In this document: positions 8,490 through 17,306 of the stretch, one piece after another
Numbering within the stretch: the first letter of the stretch is position 1
Layout of the letters: every line of letters starts with the position of its first letter
Assembly: GCF_009674495.1 (NCBI RefSeq)
Contig: NZ_WKJN01000012.1
Span: 62,001-126,000, forward strand
DNA: 64,000 nt
Source: Duganella alba
Lineage (GTDB): Bacteria > Pseudomonadota > Gammaproteobacteria > Burkholderiales > Burkholderiaceae_D
Reading direction: 5' to 3'
The notes under the pieces: generated by a model
Databases searched by the model: none
What the model saw: only the letters and a program-made list of their open reading frames with translations
Told to the model about the DNA's origin: nothing
Position numbers and translations under genes: made by a program

Positions 8490-10076
8490 ATGATTAAACA
8501 AGCTCTCATCTCCGTCTCCGACAAAACCGGTGTGCTGGACTTCGCCCGCGCGCTGTCCGCCATGGGCGTCAACATCCTGTCGACCGGCGGCACCGCCAAA
8601 CTGCTGGCCGATAACGGCGTCGCCGTGACCGAAGTTGCCGACTACACCGGTTTCCCGGAGATGCTCGATGGCCGCGTGAAAACGCTGCATCCGAAAGTCC
8701 ACGGCGGCATCCTGGCCCGCCGCGATTTCCCGGAGCACGTGGCCAAGCTGGAAGAGCACAATATTCCAACCATCGACATGGTGGTGGTCAACCTGTACCC
8801 GTTCCAGGCCACTGTGGCCAAGGACACCTGCACGCTGGACGACGCCATCGAGAACATCGACATCGGCGGTCCGGCCATGCTGCGTTCGGCTGCCAAGAAC
8901 CACAAGGACGTGGTGGTGATCTGCGATCCATCCGACTACGGCGTGGTGCTGGCGGAAATGAAGACCACCGACAATGCGCCTGGCTATGTCAGCTACGACA
9001 CCCGTTTCACCCTGGCCACCAAGGTCTACGCGCACACCGCGCAGTACGACGGCGCCATCGCCAACTACCTGACCAGCCTGGACGCGACGCGCGCCCACGG
9101 CAGCCGCAGCGCCTATCCGAAGACGCTGAACGTGGCGTTTGAAAAAGTGCAGGACATGCGCTACGGCGAAAATCCGCACCAGTCCGCCGCGTTCTACCGC
9201 GACGTGACCAAGACCGAAGGCGCGCTGGCCAACTACAAGCAGCTGCAAGGCAAGGAACTGTCGTTCAACAACATCGCTGACGCCGATGCGGCGTGGGAAT
9301 GCGTGAAGAGCATGGGCGGCTTCGACCAGTCGGCGGCCTGCGTGATCGTCAAGCATGCCAATCCGTGCGGCGTGGCGCTGGGCGCGAATGCGGCCGATGC
9401 GTACAAGCGCGCGCTGCAAACCGATCCGACTTCGGCGTTCGGCGGCATCATCGCCTTCAACGTGGAAGTCGATGGCGTGGCGGCGACCGAGCTGGCCAAG
9501 CTGTTTGTCGAGGTGCTGATCGCGCCGTCGTTCACCGCTGAAGCCAAGCAGATCCTGTCGGCCAAGCAGAACGTGCGCCTGCTGGAAATCCCGCTGGGCA
9601 ATGGCGTCAACGCGATGGACTTCAAGCGCGTCGGCGGCGGCCTGCTGGTGCAGTCGGCCGATTCGAAAAACGTGATGCTGGCCGATGTCAAAGTGGTCAG
9701 CAAGAAGCAGCCTACGCAGCAGGAACTGCAGGACATGATGTTTGCATGGCGCGTGGCGAAGTACGTGAAATCGAACGCGATCGTCTTCTGCGGCAATAAC
9801 ATGACGCTGGGCGTTGGTGCCGGCCAGATGAGCCGTATCGACTCGGCACGCATCGCTTCGATCAAGGCGCAGAACGCCGGCCTGTCGCTGGCGGGTTCGG
9901 TCGTGGCGTCGGATGCCTTCTTCCCGTTCCGCGATGGTCTGGACGTGGTGGTCGATGCGGGCGCGACCTGCGTGATCCATCCGGGCGGCTCGATGCGCGA
10001 CCAGGAAGTGATCGACGCAGCCGATGAGCGCGGCGTGGTCATGGTCTATACCGGCACCCGTCATTTCCGCCACTAA
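8490..10076 (+). CDS. purH: Bifunctional AICAR transformylase/IMP cyclohydrolase
   Basis: Catalyses the last two steps of IMP synthesis. It is 528 residues from the ATG at 8490, giving the conserved start [14 protein letters not shown]. The N-terminal 200 residues are the MGS-fold cyclohydrolase ([24 protein letters not shown]). The C-terminal part is the transformylase with the KHANPCG motif. A TTG 39 nt upstream is in frame, but the extra residues are not conserved. No strong Shine-Dalgarno sequence is visible. Placement after fis is common in Burkholderiales. Confidence 0.97.
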   Translation: MIKQALISVSDKTGVLDFARALSAMGVNILSTGGTAKLLADNGVAVTEVADYTGFPEMLDGRVKTLHPKVHGGILARRDFPEHVAKLEEHNIPTIDMVVVNLYPFQATVAKDTCTLDDAIENIDIGGPAMLRSAAKNHKDVVVICDPSDYGVVLAEMKTTDNAPGYVSYDTRFTLATKVYAHTAQYDGAIANYLTSLDATRAHGSRSAYPKTLNVAFEKVQDMRYGENPHQSAAFYRDVTKTEGALANYKQLQGKELSFNNIADADAAWECVKSMGGFDQSAACVIVKHANPCGVALGANAADAYKRALQTDPTSAFGGIIAFNVEVDGVAATELAKLFVEVLIAPSFTAEAKQILSAKQNVRLLEIPLGNGVNAMDFKRVGGGLLVQSADSKNVMLADVKVVSKKQPTQQELQDMMFAWRVAKYVKSNAIVFCGNNMTLGVGAGQMSRIDSARIASIKAQNAGLSLAGSVVASDAFFPFRDGLDVVVDAGATCVIHPGGSMRDQEVIDAADERGVVMVYTGTRHFRH

Positions 10077-10081
10077 TCTCT

Positions 10082-10144
10082 CGTCGCTCCCGCGCAGGCG
10101 GGAGCCCATACTCAGCATGGATTCCCGCGTGCGCGGGAATGACG
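10082..10144. repeat. REP-like inverted pair of hairpins
   Basis: Two hairpin units face each other. GCTCCCGC-GCAG-GCGGGAGC at 10086-10105 has an 8-bp stem. ATTCCCGCG-TG-CGCGGGAAT at 10121-10140 has a 9-bp stem. They are flanked by CGTC at 10082 and GACG at 10141, so the whole is an approximate inverted repeat. It resembles the dispersed 'CGTCATTCCCGC...GCGGGAATCCA' extragenic repeats common in betaproteobacteria. It lies between purH and ruvC and may act as a transcript end or mRNA stabiliser. Confidence 0.75.
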
Positions 10145-10184
10145 GCTGCTTGCTTGCACTTGCTTTAGTGCATACAATCCGTAA

Positions 10185-10742
10185 ATGATAATTCTCGGCA
10201 TCGACCCAGGCTTGCGGACTACCGGCTTTGGCGTCATCCACAAGCAGGGCGCCAAGTTGCGCTACATCGCCTCCGGCACCATCAAGAGCGGCGAGGGCGA
10301 CCTGCCGACGCGGCTCAAGGTGATCCTGGACGGCGTGGCCGAAGTGGCGCGCGTCTACCAGCCGGAGTGCGCGGCCATCGAACAGGTGTTCGTCAACGTC
10401 AATCCGCAATCGACTTTGCTGCTGGGCCAGGCGCGCGGTGCGGCGATCTGCGCGCTGGTGTCGGCCGAACTGAGCGTGGCCGAGTATTCGCCGACGCAGG
10501 TCAAGCAGGCCGTGGTCGGCACCGGACGCGCCGTGAAAGCGCAGGTGCAGGACATGGTGGCGCGCCTGCTGTCGCTGCCGGGCCTGCCGGGCACCGATGC
10601 CGCCGATGCGCTGGGCGTCGCCATCTGCCACGCCCACAGCCGCGAAACGCTGACCTTGATCGCTGGCGCCGGCGCCGGTTCCGGCGCCGCCAGCGGCCCG
10701 CTGGCGGGCTTGCGCATGCGTCGCGGCCGCCTGGTCGGCTAA
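10185..10742 (+). CDS. ruvC: Holliday junction resolvase RuvC
   Basis: Endonuclease that cuts Holliday junctions with RuvAB. It is 185 residues. All four catalytic acids sit at the same numbers as in E. coli: D7 (IDPGL), E66 (AAIEQVF), D138 and D141 (TDAADALG). The C-terminal tail after 160 is Gly/Ala-rich. It precedes ruvA by 27 nt, and ruvB follows only after an inserted pair of genes. Confidence 0.97.
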   Translation: MIILGIDPGLRTTGFGVIHKQGAKLRYIASGTIKSGEGDLPTRLKVILDGVAEVARVYQPECAAIEQVFVNVNPQSTLLLGQARGAAICALVSAELSVAEYSPTQVKQAVVGTGRAVKAQVQDMVARLLSLPGLPGTDAADALGVAICHAHSRETLTLIAGAGAGSGAASGPLAGLRMRRGRLVG

Positions 10743-10769
10743 CTTTTCCCCAATTTAAGGTTAAACACG

Positions 10770-11348
10770 ATGATCGGTCGTCTCTCCGGTATTTTGCTTG
10801 AAAAAAATCCGCCGCAATTGCTGGTGGACGTGGGCGGCGTCGGCTACGAAGTCGATGTGCCGATGAGCACCTTCTACAACCTGCCCGGCGTGGGCGAGAA
10901 GGTGGTGCTGTTCACGCATCAGGCGATCCGCGAGGATGCGCATCTGCTGTTTGGTTTCGGCAATGCTGAAGAGCGCGCGGTGTTTCGCCAGCTGATCAAG
11001 ATCACCGGCGTTGGCGCGCGCACCGCGCTGTCCATCCTGTCCGGCATGTCGATCGCTGACCTGGCGCAGGCGGTGACGCTGCAGGAGTCGGGCCGCCTGG
11101 TCAAAGTGCCGGGCATCGGCAAGAAGACCGCCGAGCGCCTGCTGCTGGAGTTGAAAGGCAAGCTGGGCGCGGACATCGGCGCCGGCGGCGCGCACGCCGT
11201 GCCGGATTCGCAATCCGACATCCTCAACGCGCTGCTGGCGCTGGGCTACTCCGACAAGGAGGCCCTGCTGGCGCTCAAAACCGTCCCCGCCGGCAGCGGC
11301 GTCTCCGACGGCATCAAGCAAGCCCTCAAAGCGCTGTCCAAAGGCTGA
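10770..11348 (+). CDS. ruvA: Holliday junction branch migration protein RuvA
   Basis: Tetrameric junction-binding subunit of the RuvAB motor, 192 residues. The N-terminal OB fold begins [15 protein letters not shown]. Two helix-hairpin-helix motifs follow ([14 protein letters not shown] and [19 protein letters not shown], about 72-130). The C-terminal RuvB-contacting domain is [17 protein letters not shown]. ruvB normally follows closely, but here almost 1 kb with two other genes intervenes. Confidence 0.97.
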   Translation: MIGRLSGILLEKNPPQLLVDVGGVGYEVDVPMSTFYNLPGVGEKVVLFTHQAIREDAHLLFGFGNAEERAVFRQLIKITGVGARTALSILSGMSIADLAQAVTLQESGRLVKVPGIGKKTAERLLLELKGKLGADIGAGGAHAVPDSQSDILNALLALGYSDKEALLALKTVPAGSGVSDGIKQALKALSKG

Positions 11349-11415
11349 TCCGCCTCAAACGCATCCCCTGCGCCTCCGCCTAAGCTCGATCAACGAGCCA
11401 AGCGGAGCCGCCACC

Positions 11416-12123
11416 ATGCCGCAAGCAACACGCTATCCCTGGGACCACTTCCCGCCGGTCTACATTCACGCTTCCGAAAGCGCAGTGCAGACGCATCATG
11501 CCTACGCCGCAGCGAAAGCCGGGGAGAGCCTGGCCGCCATGAAACTCGTCGCCGATGCGATGTCACCGCAAATCGTGGAGCGACTGTGGAGGCGTTTTGA
11601 TGGCCAATCGCCCGTGTTAATCAACGTTCATGTAAAGCCTGTGGCAGGCGCGAACGCGATACCTAGCGCATTGGCGCGTGCGCTGTCGGCCTCGCTCGGA
11701 TGACCCAACGAACGTCGAGTCATCAAATCAAACAATGTGAGTCACAGCGGCGCGACCGGTTATGAAAGACTGCGGCGTCAGGTGGTATTCTCTGGGCGCG
11801 TTGCGCTCGGCCTGAATTATCTTTTGGTAGATGATTTCGTTAGCCACGGCGGAACTCTTGCTAATTTACGTGGTCATATCCTTGCACAGAACGGCTACGT
11901 GAGTGGCGCTACGGTTTTAGCAGGACAGGATTACTCGGCAGAGTTGGCGCTTTCCGATGCAAAACTGGCGGAATTACGGAGGCAGCATGGACACATCGAA
12001 TATTGGTGGCGGCAGCGGTTCGGCTTCGGATTCGAATCCCTCACCGCGTCAGAAGCCCGATTTCTCAGCCGCGCTCGAACGGCTGAGGGGATCTGTGAGA
12101 GCTTGGGAACAGTTGCTCGCTGA
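11416..12123 (+). pseudogene. Phosphoribosyltransferase-like gene interrupted by one TGA
   Basis: Reading 11416-12123 in one frame gives 235 residues with a single TGA at 11701-11703 (codon 96). The part before the stop begins MPQATRYPWDHFPPVYIHAS. After it comes PNERRVIKSNN, then LLVDDFVSHGGTLANLRG, a clear PRPP-binding motif with two acidic residues followed by a GGT loop. The TGA falls where relatives I recall have Trp (LGWP), so a TGG to TGA change is the simplest cause. A GTG at 11737 could restart translation. Base composition near 11800-11900 is visibly poorer in GC than neighbouring genes, suggesting transfer. The substrate is unknown, and sequencing error is possible. Confidence 0.7.
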
Positions 12124-12289
12124 AGGCAAAGTTCAGCCGCTGGTCTTGACATCAGTTCCTGCGCCTGATCCCGAGGGCAATCCGGATCGGATGTACTCGG
12201 AGCGAGCCTTGCGGCAACTCAGGATTAACAACTGGCGGCTGGATAGATATTACACGCGCATCCTGCAAACCCCGCCCAAACTCGACTAG
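11987..12289 (+). CDS. Small protein overlapping the phosphoribosyltransferase gene
   Basis: Unrecognised 100-residue protein. The ATG at 11987 has a strong ACGGAGG 4 nt upstream, lying inside the preceding gene. The first 137 nt overlap the phosphoribosyltransferase C-terminus in another frame. The N-terminus is Gly/Ser-rich (SNIGGGSGSASDSNPSP). The rest is predicted helical with many charged residues (SAALERLRGSVRAWEQLLAEG; YSERALRQLRINNWRLDRYY). No signal peptide or membrane segment is seen. The overlap and strong ribosome site suggest translational coupling and a joint role with the phosphoribosyltransferase. Function is unknown. Confidence 0.65.
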   Translation: MDTSNIGGGSGSASDSNPSPRQKPDFSAALERLRGSVRAWEQLLAEGKVQPLVLTSVPAPDPEGNPDRMYSERALRQLRINNWRLDRYYTRILQTPPKLD

Positions 12290-12320
12290 GCCATTCGCCG
12301 AGGCAGGGTAAAATGCTGGG

Positions 12321-13379
12321 ATGAGCATCCAGACCGACAACTTTACCGAACAGCGCATCATCGATGCCGCCCCGTCCTCGCCCAACGAAGAGGCGATCGA
12401 GCGCGCGTTGCGCCCCAAGCATCTCGATGAATACGTCGGGCAGTCCAAGATCCGTGACCAGCTGGAAATCTTCATCTCCGCCGCCCGCAAGCGGAAGGAA
12501 GCGCTCGACCACACGCTGCTGTTCGGCCCGCCAGGCCTGGGTAAAACCACGCTGGCCAACATCATCGCGCGCGAGATGGGCGTCAACCTGCGCCAGACCT
12601 CCGGCCCGGTGCTGGAACGCCCCGGCGACCTGGCCGCCATCCTGACCAACCTGGAAGCCAACGACGTCCTGTTCATCGACGAAATCCACCGCCTGTCGCC
12701 GGTAGTCGAAGAGATCCTGTACCCGGCGCTGGAGGACTACCAGATCGACATCATGATCGGCGAAGGCCCGGCGGCCCGCTCGGTCAAGCTGGACCTGCAA
12801 CCGTTCACGCTGGTCGGCGCCACCACCCGCGCCGGCATGCTGACCAATCCGCTGCGCGACCGCTTCGGCATTGTCGCCCGCCTGGAGTTCTACAACACCA
12901 GCGAACTGACGCAGATCGTCACCCGCAGCGCCGCGCTGCTGAAAGCCGTCATCGATCCGGAAGGCGCCCATGAAATCGCCCGCCGCGCGCGCGGCACGCC
13001 GCGTATCGCCAACCGCCTGCTGCGCCGCGTGCGCGACTACGCCGAAGTAAAGAGCAATGGCGAAATCACCAAGGCCGTCGCCGACGCCGCGCTGGTCATG
13101 CTCGACGTCGACACCGTCGGCTTCGACGTGATGGACCGCAAGCTGCTCGAAGCGGTGCTGTACAAATTCGGCGGCGGCCCGGTGGGCATCGGCAACCTGG
13201 CGGCGGCCATCGGCGAAGCGGCCGATACGATCGAAGACGTGCTGGAACCGTACCTGATCCAGCAAGGCTTCCTGCAGCGCACGCCACGCGGCCGCGTCGC
13301 CACGCCGGCGGCCTACAAACACTTCGGCGTGACGCCGCCGCGCATCAGCCCCAACGGCGAATTGTGGAGCGATCTGTAA
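12321..13379 (+). CDS. ruvB: Holliday junction branch migration helicase RuvB
   Basis: Hexameric AAA+ motor that drives branch migration with RuvA. It is 352 residues. Walker A GPPGLGKT is at 69-76, Walker B has D120-E121 followed by IH, sensor 1 is GATTRAGML, and a C-terminal winged helix ends at RISPNGEL. Its stop overlaps the next start by one base (TAATG). It is separated from ruvA by the phosphoribosyltransferase module. Confidence 0.97.
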   Translation: MSIQTDNFTEQRIIDAAPSSPNEEAIERALRPKHLDEYVGQSKIRDQLEIFISAARKRKEALDHTLLFGPPGLGKTTLANIIAREMGVNLRQTSGPVLERPGDLAAILTNLEANDVLFIDEIHRLSPVVEEILYPALEDYQIDIMIGEGPAARSVKLDLQPFTLVGATTRAGMLTNPLRDRFGIVARLEFYNTSELTQIVTRSAALLKAVIDPEGAHEIARRARGTPRIANRLLRRVRDYAEVKSNGEITKAVADAALVMLDVDTVGFDVMDRKLLEAVLYKFGGGPVGIGNLAAAIGEAADTIEDVLEPYLIQQGFLQRTPRGRVATPAAYKHFGVTPPRISPNGELWSDL

Positions 13380-13840
13380 TGCAGATCTGGGTCGACGCCG
13401 ACGCCTGTCCCGCCGTCATCAAGGAAATCCTCTACCGCGTGGCCGACCGCATGCAGATGCAGGTCACGCTGGTGGCCAACCAGCTGCTGCGCGTGCCGCC
13501 GTCGCGCTTCATCCGCTCGGTGCAGGTGCCGTCCGGCGCCGACGTGGCCGACCAGGAAATCGTGCGGTTGCTGGAGCCTGGCGACCTGGTCGTCACCGGC
13601 GACATCCCGCTGGCGTCGGACGTGCTGAAGAAGGGCGGCTACGCGCTCAACCCGCGCGGCGAGTTCTACACCAACGACAACATCGCGCAGATGCTGACCA
13701 TGCGCGCCTTCATGGACGAGCTGCGCGGCAGCGGCGTCGACACCGGCGGCCCGGCCGCCTTCAGCCAGTCGGACCGGCAGAGCTTCGCCAACAGCCTGGA
13801 CCGCCACCTGGCCAAGCGCAAGCGCAGCAGCCATGGATGA
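13379..13840 (+). CDS. YaiI/YqxD family protein (UPF0178, DUF188)
   Basis: Conserved uncharacterised protein of 153 residues, probably with a PIN-like nuclease fold. The start [18 protein letters not shown] is the family signature with acidic residues near 6 and 8, and [13 protein letters not shown] is the second acidic block. The ATG at 13379 shares a base with the ruvB stop, so translation is coupled. The end overlaps the LysR start by 8 nt. No experimental function is known to me. Confidence 0.85.
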   Translation: MQIWVDADACPAVIKEILYRVADRMQMQVTLVANQLLRVPPSRFIRSVQVPSGADVADQEIVRLLEPGDLVVTGDIPLASDVLKKGGYALNPRGEFYTNDNIAQMLTMRAFMDELRGSGVDTGGPAAFSQSDRQSFANSLDRHLAKRKRSSHG

Positions 13841-14759
13841 ACTGCGCGCCATCTCGACCTTTATCCGGGCTGCCGAATTGGGCAGCTTCAACAAGGTCGC
13901 CGAAGCGCAGGGCACCACGCCGCAAGCCGTCAGCAAGACCATCCGCCAGTTCGAGCAGCACCTCGGCGTGCGGCTGTTCCACCGCACCACGCGCAACAGT
14001 TCGCTGACCGAGGAAGGCCAGCGCCTGCTGGAATCGATCAAGCCCAGCATGGACGGCGTGGTCGGTGCGCTGGCCCGCGCCCGCAGCGCCGCGCGCGAGG
14101 ACGAGGGCACGATACGCGTGGCCGCCTCCGGCTCGATGGGTCGCCGCATCCTGATGCCCTTGCTGGCCGAGTTCCAGCTGACCTATCCCGGCATTCAGAT
14201 CGATCTGATCCAGGAAGACGGCTTCAGCGACCTGGTCCACGACCGCATCGACGTTGGCTTCCGTGGCGGCAATGCGCCCGATGCGCAGATCGTCAGCCGC
14301 CGTTTGTTCGCGGTGCAGCAGATCGTCTGCGCTTCGCCGGATTACCTGAAGCGGCACGGCGTGCCGCGCACCTTGCAGGATTTGCAGTCGCATCGCTGTA
14401 CCGCCTACCGCCAGCCCGGCAGCGGCCGCCCGATGGCCTGGGAATTCGAGATCGACGGCGACACCGTGTTCCACCACGTGCAGCCTGTCCTGCTCAGCAA
14501 CGATCCGGACACCGAGATGCACGCTGTGCTGGCCGGCATCGGTATCGGCCAGATCGACAGCATCAACGCCACCGCCGCCATCCGCGCCGGCCTGCTGAAA
14601 CCGCTGCTGACCGGGTATGTCAGCGAGCGCATGGGCTTTTACCTGTACTTCCCGCAGCGGGCGGACATGCCGGCCCGCGTGCGCCGCTTCGTCGATTTCA
14701 TTGTCGAGCGTCTGCTCAACAGCCAGGAATTTTGCATCAACTTTAAGTTGCCGCTGTAA
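13833..14759 (+). CDS. LysR family transcriptional regulator
   Basis: Regulator of 308 residues with an N-terminal winged helix-turn-helix (about 1-60: [32 protein letters not shown]) and a periplasmic-binding-protein-like effector domain from about 90. It overlaps the YaiI-type gene by 8 nt. The SDR oxidoreductase 76 nt downstream on the same strand is its likely target, although LysR genes are more often divergent from their targets. Confidence 0.92.
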   Translation: MDELRAISTFIRAAELGSFNKVAEAQGTTPQAVSKTIRQFEQHLGVRLFHRTTRNSSLTEEGQRLLESIKPSMDGVVGALARARSAAREDEGTIRVAASGSMGRRILMPLLAEFQLTYPGIQIDLIQEDGFSDLVHDRIDVGFRGGNAPDAQIVSRRLFAVQQIVCASPDYLKRHGVPRTLQDLQSHRCTAYRQPGSGRPMAWEFEIDGDTVFHHVQPVLLSNDPDTEMHAVLAGIGIGQIDSINATAAIRAGLLKPLLTGYVSERMGFYLYFPQRADMPARVRRFVDFIVERLLNSQEFCINFKLPL

Positions 14760-14835
14760 CGGCATATAGCTACTACTTTGGTTGTGCTGGCACGTCTATA
14801 GTTCACCTGTCTTTCAACCCAACAGGAGAACTACC

Positions 14836-15585
14836 ATGAACAATCGCGTTGCTGTCATTACCGGTGCTTTGAGCGGCATCGGCCTTTCCACCGCCAAACT
14901 GCTGGCCGCACGCGGCGCCAAAGTCGCCTTGCTGGCGCGCCGCAAGGAAGTGCTGGACCAGGCTGTCAATGAAATCCGCGCCGCCGGCGGTGAAGCGCTG
15001 GCGCTGGCGGTCGATGTCACCGACCAGGCGTCGGTCGATGCCGCTGCTGCCGCGGTGGAGAGCGCTTACGGTCCGGCCAACCTGGTCTTCAACAATGCCG
15101 GCGTGATGCTGCCGGGCGCCATCGAAGCGCGTGAAACCGCTGCGTGGGAACACCAAATAGATTTGAACGTGACCGGCGTGATGCGCGTGATCTCGGCTTT
15201 TGTCCCGCAACTGGTCAAGAGCGCGGAACAGGGCGCCACGGTGGACCTGATCAACACCTCGTCGATCGCCGCGCAGAACATCTATCCATACTTCGCGGTC
15301 TACAGTGGCACCAAGGCTTACGTCAGCCACCTGAGCCGCCACCTGCGCGCGGAACTGGGACCGAAGGACATCCGCGTATCGCTGATCGAGCCGGGCATCA
15401 CCGAGACCGAACTGCAAGGTCACTGGACCTTCCAGGGCGCCAAGGACTGGTTTGCCGGCGCGGCGCAGAGCATGGAATTCCTGCAGCCGCAGGACGTGGC
15501 CGAAGTCGTCGCTTTCCTGGCCGCCCAGCCTAAGCACGTGAATCTGCAGCAGGTCGTCGTCATGCCGACCAAGCAGGCCACGTAA
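14836..15585 (+). CDS. SDR family oxidoreductase
   Basis: Classical short-chain dehydrogenase of 249 residues, NAD(P)-dependent. TGALSGIG at 8-15 is the TGxxxGxG cofactor loop, NNAGVM follows, and the catalytic Ser...YxxxK is at INTSSIAAQ and YSGTKAY. RR at 33-34 after ALLA favours NADPH. The ATG at 14836 has CAGGAGA upstream, while a longer in-frame reading lacks such a site. It sits downstream of a LysR gene and converges on ybaN with stops directly adjacent. The substrate is unknown. Confidence 0.9.
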   Translation: MNNRVAVITGALSGIGLSTAKLLAARGAKVALLARRKEVLDQAVNEIRAAGGEALALAVDVTDQASVDAAAAAVESAYGPANLVFNNAGVMLPGAIEARETAAWEHQIDLNVTGVMRVISAFVPQLVKSAEQGATVDLINTSSIAAQNIYPYFAVYSGTKAYVSHLSRHLRAELGPKDIRVSLIEPGITETELQGHWTFQGAKDWFAGAAQSMEFLQPQDVAEVVAFLAAQPKHVNLQQVVVMPTKQAT

Positions 15586-15957
15586 TCACTTCTTCTCGAT
15601 GCGCATGGTGGGGACGAAGCGGGTAAGGTAGATGGTCACGCCGGCGCCGATGAGCACGACCAGGAGGCGCACCCACAGGTGGTCGGTGCGCCAGATCGAA
15701 TAGCTCATCGATCCCCACATGAAGATCAGCACCCAGATCTTGCCGCGCAGCGGTATGCCGCGGCCGTTTTCATAATCGCGCAGATACTTGCCGAAGACGC
15801 GGTTGGTTTGCAGCCAGTTGTGCAGTCGCGGCGAGGCGCGGGCGAAGCAGGCGGAGGCCAATAGCAGGAAGGGCGTGGTCGGCAGCAACGGCAGAAAGAT
15901 GCCGAGCACGCCCAGTATCACCGCCAGCACACCTATGGTGTTGAGAATTATTTTCAT
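15586..15957 (-). CDS. YbaN family inner-membrane protein (DUF454)
   Basis: Small integral membrane protein of 123 residues with hydrophobic segments at about 5-40, 73-90 and 97-113. FLPLLPTTPFLLLASACFARASPRLH is divided here as FLPLLPTTPFLLLA then ACFARASPRLH, the DUF454 signature, followed by WLQTNRVFGKYLRDYENGRGIP. E. coli YbaN belongs to this family and its function is not established. It is convergent with the SDR gene and divergent from the secreted ThuA-like gene. Confidence 0.88.
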   Translation of the reverse strand: MKIILNTIGVLAVILGVLGIFLPLLPTTPFLLLASACFARASPRLHNWLQTNRVFGKYLRDYENGRGIPLRGKIWVLIFMWGSMSYSIWRTDHLWVRLLVVLIGAGVTIYLTRFVPTMRIEKK

Positions 15958-16027
15958 TTAGCCAAATCGTATCACCTTGGGTTAGACTATGACAAAAATG
16001 ATAGCGCTAACTTCAATGGAGGAGACG

Positions 16028-16789
16028 ATGAAGAAAATCCTGCTGGCCGTCCTGGCCGGTGTCGTGATGATGTCCAGTGCCCGGGCCGACACGCAGTACA
16101 AGATCCTGGTGTTGGCCATGCCGAGCAAGTACCACTATGAATACATCCCGGTGGCGCGCGACAGTTTTGAAAAGCTCGGCAAGCTGCATGCGTTCGAAAT
16201 GACCTACACCAACAAGCCGGAAGTCTTCGATGGCGACCTGAGCCAATACGCCGCCGTGATGTTCCTGAACACGCCGCCGGAAGAGCTGAACGAGGCGCGC
16301 CGCAAGAAGTTCGAGGACTACATGAAAGCCGGCGGCAACGCCATGCTGGTGCACCGCTCGCTGATCATTCCGCCGAACACCTGGCCGTGGTTTGAAAAGC
16401 TGATTGGCCGCCACGTCGGCACGCACCCGATGCTGCAAACCGGCGTGGCCGACGTGGTCGACAAAAAATTCCCGGCCGCCTTCGGCCTGCCGGACCACTG
16501 GATCTGGAGCGATGAATGGTATGTGTTCGACGATCCGTACAAGATCAGGATCAATCCGGTGCTGAACGTCGACGAGAGCAGCTACGACCCGACCAAGATC
16601 TGGCCGGGGCAGGTGTCGCACGGCATGGGCAAGGACCATCCGGTGAGCTGGTATCACTACGTCGACAAGAGCCGCGTATTCGTCACGGCGCTGGGGCATG
16701 ACGGCAATATGTACAAGGACCCGCAATACCTGGCGCACCTGATGGGTGGCATCTGGTGGACCGCCACCGGCAAGGGCGTCAAGCCGTAA
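16028..16789 (+). CDS. Secreted ThuA-like domain protein
   Basis: Exported protein of 253 residues with a signal peptide ending near SSARA-D (residue 20). The mature part is a ThuA-like (class I glutamine-amidotransferase-like fold) domain: KILVLAMPSKYHYE, a GGNAMLVHRS strand, DEWYVFDDPY, and HPVSWYHYVDKSRVF.TALGHDGN near the C-terminus. These are the histidine and tyrosine-rich blocks typical of ThuA proteins linked to sugar metabolism. The ATG at 16028 has GGAGGAGA upstream. Its stop directly meets the convergent DUF2147 gene. Substrate unknown. Confidence 0.85.
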   Translation: MKKILLAVLAGVVMMSSARADTQYKILVLAMPSKYHYEYIPVARDSFEKLGKLHAFEMTYTNKPEVFDGDLSQYAAVMFLNTPPEELNEARRKKFEDYMKAGGNAMLVHRSLIIPPNTWPWFEKLIGRHVGTHPMLQTGVADVVDKKFPAAFGLPDHWIWSDEWYVFDDPYKIRINPVLNVDESSYDPTKIWPGQVSHGMGKDHPVSWYHYVDKSRVFVTALGHDGNMYKDPQYLAHLMGGIWWTATGKGVKP

Positions 16790-17230
16790 TTACTCCTGGC
16801 GCACCCAGGTCTGCGAGCGGCCCAGCATCGGTACGCCGATGTAGCCGCGCACGCTGAGTTTCTTGCCGCCGTCGGTCAGGTGCATCTTGCTCTTGTAGAC
16901 CTTGCCGTTGTTCGGGTCGAGGATTTCGCCGCCGGCATATTCATCGCCGTCTTTCTTCAGGCCGGACAGGATGGTCATGCCGAGGATGGGCTGGTCCTTG
17001 CGGGCGTCGTCGCATTTTTCGCATTTCGGCGACGGGTCTTCGTTCGGCTCGCGGAACAGTTGTTCGATCTTGCCTTGCAGAACACCGTTGTTTTCGGTGA
17101 TGCGGATCAGCGCCTTCGGCTTGCCGCTGACGTCGTCGATGTTTTTCCACAGGCCGACTGGCGAGCTGCTGTCGGCAAAGGCCGGCGAGATCGACAGTAC
17201 GGCTGTGGCGATGAAGGCGATGAATTTCAT
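16790..17230 (-). CDS. DUF2147 family periplasmic protein
   Basis: Exported 146-residue protein with a signal peptide ending at PAFA-D (about 19). The mature domain opens SPVGLWKNIDDVSGKPKALI, the DUF2147 hallmark, has a CEKCDD cysteine pair near residue 70 and ends in GRSQTWVR. Family members are small beta-rich periplasmic proteins of unknown role. Upstream GGAGG is clear on the minus strand. Convergent with the ThuA-like gene. Confidence 0.88.
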   Translation of the reverse strand: MKFIAFIATAVLSISPAFADSSSPVGLWKNIDDVSGKPKALIRITENNGVLQGKIEQLFREPNEDPSPKCEKCDDARKDQPILGMTILSGLKKDGDEYAGGEILDPNNGKVYKSKMHLTDGGKKLSVRGYIGVPMLGRSQTWVRQE

Positions 17231-17306
17231 GGAGGTCTCCTATGGTTGTTGTGTGCCAATGATGGCACACACAGGAGCACTCCGATTAGAGGGCTTCGTC
17301 GGTTTT

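Noticed and set aside
11701..11703. The TGA as a selenocysteine codon
   Set aside because: No SECIS-like structure was apparent, the position corresponds to Trp rather than Cys, and the enzyme family is not redox-active. A nonsense change is simpler.
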